Shown here: positions 59,601 through 64,000 of the stretch, piece after piece
How the letters are laid out: every line of letters begins with the position of its first letter
How positions within the stretch are numbered: the stretch's first letter is position 1
Assembly: GCF_020360975.1 (NCBI RefSeq)
Contig: NW_025408680.1
Span: 992,001-1,056,000 of the forward strand
Reading direction: 5' to 3'
Length of the DNA stretch: 64,000 nt
From: Hirsutella rhossiliensis
Lineage: Eukaryota > Ascomycota > Sordariomycetes > Hypocreales > Ophiocordycipitaceae
The notes under the pieces: generated by a model
The model's database searches: none
What the model saw: only the letters and a program-made list of their open reading frames with translations
Told to the model about the DNA's origin: nothing
Made by a program: the position numbers and the translations under genes

Positions 59601-62400
59601 TTATTATAAAATTTTGCTTTCTTTTAAATCTACTAGTCCTAGAAACTTATATATTCGTTTTAACGTAGCTAGCTAGTTTTTTAGTTAATTAGTAGGTTGC
59701 CCTCCTATAGCTATAAAAGCCTTAATATATAGTTATATTCTTTAATATCTATAATATCGAAGTTAACTTATTTATTATAGCCCTAGATATTAATATTAAG
59801 GTAATTAATCTCTATATTAATAATTCTATTATTATAGTTAAAGGCCTCTCCTTTAATATTTATAAGTTTATATAGATCTTTTTTATATCTCTATATAAGT
59901 CGGTAATAATTAACGACTTTAGGTAAAATATAATTACCTATCGCGCTATAGTCTAAAAGTATATATATATAATATCCCGCGATTTAAATATCTAATACTA
60001 TTTAGTCGCTATAGCTTACCGTTACTATATATAGGGTCCTTAGATCTTATTATATCGTACTAGTCTATAGCCCTTTTATAGATAGCGTACCTTAGTTTTT
60101 ACCTAGTCTTTATTTATTTTATTTAAGTATTCTTCTTTAATTTATTATTAATATCGTTTCTTTATATTTTTATTATATAGTATTATATTAGGGCTTAAGA
60201 GACTAATTTCTTATAGTTAATTAAAGATTTCTTATTTCTTAACGCTATATTATTTATATTATACTACTTTATAGTTAATTATATATTATAGCCTTTATAT
60301 ATATCGCTAATAATCTTTTAGTATACCGTTATATCGTTTATATTATACTTATACTTTTTTATATTTATAAACTCTATAGTTTAGATATATATATTTATTA
60401 TAATCTTCTTTATTATATTTAACTTATTATATAAGTCTTTAAAAGATTAATAGTTTAGATACCTTAGAGCGAGTAGCGTTATACTATTCCTTTATTTTAG
60501 TATATTTATAGATTTTATATATCTCTAAAAAGCATCTTATTAATAAGCCGTAATCGTCGTAGTATTTAAGTAGCGTGCTATAATCGGGTTCTAATAATAT
60601 AACTTAGTTATTTAAGTAGCGTTAATCGATTTTCTAATAGTTTAGTTTTATACTTAGGTAGGGTTTCGAAAGTACTTATCCTTAAAACCTAACTAGGAAG
60701 GCATTATATTATGCCTTTATCTAAAAGTATATTATATAATCTAAGTAAATATATAATATTTATAAAATATACTTATAGTACTTATAAGTAAGTAGTATTT
60801 ATAGATCGTCTTTAAATTCTCCTTATAGTTACTATTCTTATTATAGAGCTATAAAGGTATTAACTATAATAATAGCTATAGTATAATATCCTCTATATAG
60901 TACCGGTTAATATTAAATTAATATAGCTTATTAGTTTTCTATAAGAATTTAAGGTATTTATTAGGTTTTAATTTTAAGTATTTCTTTAAATTCTTCGAAG
61001 TATAAAGCGTATTCTCTAATTATAGTATTTTCCCTTAGTAGTAAAGGTAGTAGTATAAGTTCGTTTTCGTCTTTTATTTCTTTAGGTATTTCTTATTCTT
61101 TAAAGCTTATATCGTCGATACTTTATTATTCCTCTTTAAGTTATTATCTAAGTTTTATAAGTATAAGGGCTATATCTATATCTTTTTTATTATATTACTT
61201 ATAAACTGCTTATTATTATTATCGATTTTTATTTTATATATCTTCTTAGAATCGTTTACTATTTTTCTTAATCTAGTCTTATAAGACTCCTTTAAGATAA
61301 GGATATTCTAGTTCTATAAATTTAACTTATTTCTATATTTTAGGATCTTTTTATTATATTATTATAAGGGATTTCTATAGTAGCTTTAGGAACTATCTAA
61401 TACTATTCTTATCGCTTAAGTATACTATATATTCGTCGTTATAGTATATAGTCTAACTAAGGAGTTTATACTTTAGTTCCTATCTATTAATAGCGTTTAG
61501 GTATTTCTAACCTTTTAAGGCTAGTACTTAGTAAGTTTTCTTTTCCTTATAACGTTATCTATATTCTTTAAAGTAATATCTAGGTTTCTTATAATTAAAA
61601 TACTTTCCTTTACTTTTCTATATTATATCTAGATCTATCTTACCTAGGTTAGTTATATAAGCGTAGGTAATAGGAGTTTCGCGCTTTTATTTGTAGTTAA
61701 CGCGTTAGTTAAAGTTATTCTTATAAGAAGGGTTTTAGTTTCCTCTTCCTTATTTCTTTTCTTAGTATTATATATACTATCTATTATCGATTTATACTAC
61801 TATAGCGATATAGTTTAAGAGGCCGTTAAGTCGATCTTCCTTATAGAGTTTATCCTTAACTTCTTCCTTAAGTCTATCGTAGAATCGCGATATAAGGGGT
61901 TCGTCGTCCTATTTAAGTTTTAAGGTAACTTAATAGAATTTAGTAGTATAGTCCGATACTAAGGTCCTTTATTAGAGTTCTCGAAGTTTCTATTTAGCTT
62001 CTTATTCTTTATTAGTTATTTTAAATACCTTAATAATAGCTTCTTTAAATCCTTAAAAACTAGTAAAGACTTTATCTATTTCGCTATTTTATTATATTAA
62101 TTAGTTATTAAGATAGTCCCTTATAATAGGTCTAAACTAAGCGAGTACTATTCTAAATAAATAATTTCCTATATAAAGTACCTTTTTAACTAAGTTTAAA
62201 AGTTTCGTTAAGTAAAACTAGTAGTAGGCCTTAAGTTAGGTAAGAAAGTCTTAAAGAGTGCTATAAGTACTATTAAATAGTCCTAGCTACTTTAGTTTAA
62301 CTACTTCTCTAAGGTCCTTAACTTATCTATTACCTCCTTTATTCTTAAGTAACTATACCTCTTATTAAAGGGTAATAATCTTACGTATTATATCCTAAGG
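56700..62400 (-). pseudogene. Gypsy-2 gag-pol, RIPed
   Basis: Same domain order as Gypsy-1, on the minus strand. The nucleocapsid knuckle at 61561-61602 has Tyr at all four ligand positions, as in Gypsy-1. The reverse transcriptase active site at 58718-58729 reads Y-L-D-N (Gypsy-1 has Y-L-N-N). RNase H and integrase lie at about 58250-56850. Stops at former Gln codons throughout. Confidence 0.85.
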
Positions 62401-62509
62401 CGATATAGTAGCTTTAAAGTTAGTTAATCTAGTTTACTATATAGGTATATTAATAGTTACGATATTACTTAGAGTAATACGGTATTATACTAAATAAGAG
62501 CTTTTAATA

Positions 62510-62973
62510 TATAACGACCGGTATTATTCTTAAGGGATAAACCTATTAAGGGGTTTATATTAGTAGATATAATAGGGCGTAGTCTAAGTAATAATAAGTA
62601 TATTATATTAGTAATAAGTTAGAGGTTATAGACTATAGACTATAACTAAGTAATTAGAATTAAAGATAGAATCGTAATAAGGATCTATATTAAAAGCTAT
62701 CGAGCTATCTATCTAAAGGAGTGTTCTATTCCTTCCTTATATATCTCGAAAGCTTCCTTAGATCGCCGAGAGCACTTAGTGATCCCGTTGCCTAGGAGCG
62801 CTAAGGCGCTAAAGCGATCCTACGATCTAGCCGTAGAGCGTTAAAGCGCTAGAGTAACCCGTCGCTCTAAACTTAATTAGCCCGTTAGTCCGTTTAATAT
62901 TCCTTGCTCCCTATATTATATATCGTCGTAATATATACTAGTCCCCGCGGTTCGCTAGACCGTAGTTATAATA
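62510..62973 (-). repeat. Gypsy-2 5' LTR (464 bp)
   Basis: Pairs with 55241-55704. It retains more CpG-containing blocks, for example near 62765-62850. Confidence 0.92.
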
Positions 62974-62978
62974 CCCCG

Positions 62979-64000
62979 TCTTTAATAGCTGCCCCGGTCC
63001 TAGCTCCGCCTCTTACTCCGGGCCCGGCCCCGGCCCCGTTAGTTAGACCGGCCTAACTAGTCCCTTAATAGACCTTTTAGTCCGTTAGTCGAAAAATTAA
63101 GGAACTAGTTAAAATCGAACCTCTTTATTAAAATTAGTAATAAGGGGTAAAAAGGGGGGGTTTTTAAGTAAACCTTCTAGAAAAGGATAAGGATTCCTTA
63201 AAGAGATAATATATAAAGAGGAATTAACCTACCTACTAAGTATATAAGAAGCCCTATCGGCTAGAAGACTACTAGTAGATCTTTAAGGAAAACCGACCTA
63301 AAGGTATTAACCCTTTAAAGAGGCTATAAGAAATAGTATAATAGTCTCTTAAGGAGGACCCCTTATTATAAAAGAAGATAGACGAGATTTAGGTTACTAG
63401 GAAATAGTAACTAACGCTACTACTATAAATTTAGGGAAAGATTATTAGTATAGTAAATCCGGTATTTATCTTCCCTACGGATTAGTAAGACTACCTATTA
63501 AGACCCTCCGATTATCCCCTATAAAAATCAGCTATCCTTAACTCTAGTACTTCCCTTAATATATATAATATACTCTTATAATTCCGGTCCTTTAAGAAGG
63601 CTTAGAGGGAATATTTTATTGCCGGGGAATTAACCGTACGAATAAAGGGATATAGAAGGGTAAATTTTACGATGAAATTACCTAATAGGTCTATACGAAT
63701 TCTTCGATAAAAAAGGGTAGCTTTTTACCCTTGATTTTTAACGAGCTTAATTTCCTTCCGCTTTCTTCGAAAGGAAGGAATCTTCTAAGATACGACGTTT
63801 AAGCCTACGAGGCTAGTCTAGAAGAATTAGACTATTAGGCTTATCGAGGAGAAATTCGGTTAATTTATTCTTAAATTCCGACCTATCCTTAGGAAGGAAT
63901 CTCTCGAGAAGTTAGCTTTCCCTACTTAAAGGAGGGTAGGTTTAAAGGACCCTCTTTTAGCAGCCTAAGGAGACGGTCTTCTTTAGCACGCACGACTAAG
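62979..64000 (+). pseudogene. Copia-C internal region after Gypsy-2 (pol start)
   Basis: Resumes the Copia sequence (compare the reverse complement of 34330-33300 in copy B). A frame at about 63600-63990 reads YRRVNFYDEI, SSIKKGSFLPLIFNELNFLP and FKPTRLVQKN with Gln-type stops, the part before the integrase core. It continues past the window. Copia-C looks somewhat less RIPed here than copy B. Confidence 0.7.

Larger units (their letters stand above)
55241..62973 (-). mobile_element. Gypsy-2: full-length second copy of the Gypsy-1 family (7733 bp)
   Basis: 464-bp LTRs at 55241-55704 and 62510-62973 and flanks CCCTA (55236-55240) and CCCCG (62974-62978), a 5-bp target duplication differing by two transitions. 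A polypurine tract lies at 55710-55723 (minus strand). It is inserted in Copia-C and lacks the 697-bp block of Gypsy-1, so it gives the empty-site reference. Confidence 0.93.
53783..64000 (+). mobile_element. Copia-C: Ty1/Copia element, interrupted by Gypsy-2, runs off window
   Basis: 5' LTR at 53783-54267 (485 bp, TATCGCGAAG ... CGTAAGA), gag at 54268-55240, then Gypsy-2, then resumption at 62979 in the same element. The joined order matches Copia-A and Copia-B. Only the 5' half is inside the window. Bases before the LTR are ATAGT (53778-53782), a predicted target duplication that should recur beyond the window. Confidence 0.88.

Overview
The window looks like a transposon-rich block of a filamentous ascomycete nuclear genome. 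The evidence is eukaryotic gene structure (a short GT..AG intron), fungal transposon families (MULE/FAR1, hAT, Ty3/Gypsy with chromodomain, Ty1/Copia, LINE, tRNA-derived SINE) and very strong repeat-induced point mutation (RIP). CpA and TpG are almost absent over most of 2.5-6.6 kb and 15-64 kb, CpG survives, and retroelement frames are broken almost only by TAA/TAG at former CAA/CAG codons. A secreted Cys-repeat protein and an enterotoxin-A-like ADP-ribosyltransferase would fit a host-associated fungus, perhaps hypocrealean, but the sequence does not prove the lineage.

Layout. 1-1.6 kb: decayed MULE transposase (minus strand), then a GC-rich stretch with palindromes and a tandem repeat. 2.1-2.5 kb: gag-like remnant. 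2.53-7.09 kb: 3'-truncated Copia copy A (minus) carrying a little-mutated solo LTR. 7.1-15.2 kb: the only gene-bearing, largely non-RIPed island. It holds a signal-peptide protein of six four-cysteine repeats (minus), a hAT transposase tail, a complete tRNA-headed SINE with a LINE-like tail and 16-bp target duplications, a 710-bp foldback element, and the enterotoxin-like gene (plus). 15.2-53.7 kb: a nest of retroelements. A LINE tail and an unidentified element are split by Gypsy-4 (16671-48806). Gypsy-4 is itself interrupted by six insertions, each with a 5-bp target-site duplication: a Copia solo LTR, Gypsy-3, a 568-bp solo LTR, full-length Copia-B, Gypsy-1 (which carries its own 697-bp insertion) and a 608-bp solo LTR. 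Removing the insertions leaves an element of about 8.6 kb whose integrase frame reads across the joins. 53.8-64 kb: Copia-C, interrupted by Gypsy-2 and running off the window.

Only the two genes in the island look potentially functional. All transposon coding regions are pseudogenes. The most unusual items are the SINE/LINE pair, the two accessory ORFs 3' of pol (sense in Gypsy-4, antisense in Gypsy-3), the Cys-repeat protein, and the enterotoxin-like protein with altered catalytic positions. All comparisons were made by eye; no database search or alignment program was run.
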